A stretch of DNA of 6,383 nucleotides from an uncultured Bacilli bacterium (GTDB lineage Bacteria > Bacillota_I > Bacilli_A > RF39 > UBA660). Shown piece by piece: positions 5,757 through 6,383 of this stretch. The stretch's first letter is position 1, and every line of letters starts with the position of its first letter. The translations under genes and the position numbers were made by a program. The notes under the pieces were generated by a model. That model had not been told where the DNA came from. It made no database searches and worked only from the letters and a program-made list of their open reading frames with translations. The stretch lies in NCBI GenBank assembly GCA_947630515.1, contig CANRHY010000057.1:1-6383 (forward strand), given 5' to 3'.

Positions 5757-6383
5757 AGAAGAAAAAAAGAAAAATTTAACTAAAATAATAATCTATAGTG
5801 GTATATTTGTAGTAGCTATATTGGTTTTAATATTTGACCGAATAACAAAAACACCTAGTACTAATAAAGAAAATACTTCCGAGCCACAAAAAGAAACAAT
5901 AATAGATAAAATAATGAATATGTCTGATAACTATAAAAGTGAACTCCATTTAGTACTTGATGATGACGCAATATATTTAAATTACCAAAAATCTGGTAAC
6001 ATAAGAATTGGAGAAAAAAGATATCACAAAACAGTAACAGAATATATAAAAAAGGATAATGTATACTATAGTTTTTTAGATGGAAACATTACCCCTCTTA
6101 CAGATTTTATAGAATTTGATTATGATATTACATACGCCTCATTAGATTTCCTAAAAGCTATACTTAAAGAAAACTATCAAAGTGAAGAAACTGATAACTC
6201 ACTTACATTAACTTTTGAAGTACAAGACGTAATAAGAGCATATAACATACTAAAAGGCTCTTCATATATAATATATGATAAAGCTCAAATACCAGTAGTA
6301 ATATATTATAATAAAGAAAATAATGAAATAGAACACATAGAAATAAACATAACTCCAATATATAATAGTATAAACGGCACTAA
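5749..6383 (+). CDS. Unrecognised single-pass membrane protein, 3' truncated
   Basis: The frame stays open to the window end, giving 211 complete codons and no stop. The ATG at 5749 overlaps the end of fmt by 8 bp; AGGTAGGG at 5735-5742, 6 nt upstream, is a plausible though imperfect ribosome binding site. The N-terminus is charged (MNEEEKKKNLTK), followed by one hydrophobic segment (about residues 12-29, IIIYSGIFVVAILVLIF). There is no lipobox, so it is a likely membrane anchor with the N-terminus inside. A T/S/N/E/P-rich linker (33-50) leads to an outside domain from about residue 52. That domain alternates short beta-type strands (SELHLVLDDDAIYLNY, DNVYYSFLDG, LTLTFEVQDV, IPVVIYYN, IEHIEINITP) with one helix-like stretch (SLDFLKAILKENY), no cysteine and no catalytic motif I can recognise. 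Composition matches its neighbours, so it looks native. Function unknown; a cell-envelope role is the most that can be inferred. Confidence 0.85.
   Translation, partial: MNEEEKKKNLTKIIIYSGIFVVAILVLIFDRITKTPSTNKENTSEPQKETIIDKIMNMSDNYKSELHLVLDDDAIYLNYQKSGNIRIGEKRYHKTVTEYIKKDNVYYSFLDGNITPLTDFIEFDYDITYASLDFLKAILKENYQSEETDNSLTLTFEVQDVIRAYNILKGSSYIIYDKAQIPVVIYYNKENNEIEHIEINITPIYNSINGT

Noticed and set aside
5754..5781. TGA read as tryptophan, extending fmt to a TAA at 5781
   Set aside because: All tryptophans seen in this window are TGG, Fmt already has its normal length and C-terminus at the TGA, and a new gene starts just before it.
1..6383. CRISPR arrays, tRNA/rRNA genes, insertion sequences, attachment sites
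   Set aside because: No regularly spaced repeats, no cloverleaf-like or rRNA-like segments, no transposase or integrase and no flanking inverted repeats were seen. The gene-free gaps are 85, 13 and 46 bp.

Overview
The window is very AT-rich (A-dominated coding strand, many ATA, TTA, AGA and AAA codons), and every supported gene lies on the + strand. Shine-Dalgarno sites of the AGGAGGTG / GAGGTGA type, near-consensus -35/-10 promoters and the priA-fmt order point to a low-GC Bacillota. The surface-protein family at the left end is one I associate with uncultured, genome-reduced gut Bacilli (RF39-like lineages). That placement is an inference. All tryptophans in the recognisable proteins are TGG and fmt ends in TGA, so the standard bacterial code (table 11) applies, not the mycoplasma code.

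Layout. Positions 1-1500 hold the 3' part of a large exported or surface protein whose start lies left of the window. It has a beta-rich N-terminal portion and a C-terminal module with a WWTMSP...VRPVLSLK signature (DUF6273 / C-type-lectin-like by recall). A weak intrinsic terminator overlaps its stop codon. A consensus promoter (TTGACA, 17 bp, TATAAT) at 1535-1563 then starts a tight gene cluster: a small HAD-family phosphatase resembling 5'-nucleotidases (1586-2068), a compact glyoxalase-II-type metallo-beta-lactamase-fold hydrolase (2082-2606), the primosomal helicase priA (2600-4774), methionyl-tRNA formyltransferase fmt (4821-5756), and an unrecognised single-pass membrane protein (5749 to the window end). 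Gene junctions are 13 bp, a 7-bp overlap, 46 bp and an 8-bp overlap. The 46-bp gap before fmt carries an extended -10 promoter, so fmt and the last gene can probably also be transcribed separately.

How the genes fit together. priA (replication restart) and fmt (initiator tRNA formylation) are housekeeping genes often found close together in Bacillota, usually with def (peptide deformylase) between them. Here def is absent, and small phosphatase and hydrolase genes take the upstream positions.

Most notable observations: PriA motif II reads DECG instead of the usual DEEH, and the last ~150 bases of the surface-protein module have an abrupt change in serine codon choice, suggesting that segment has been exchanged or diversified. 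No RNA gene, CRISPR array, insertion sequence or complete new defence system is visible, and no gene-free stretch exceeds 85 bp.
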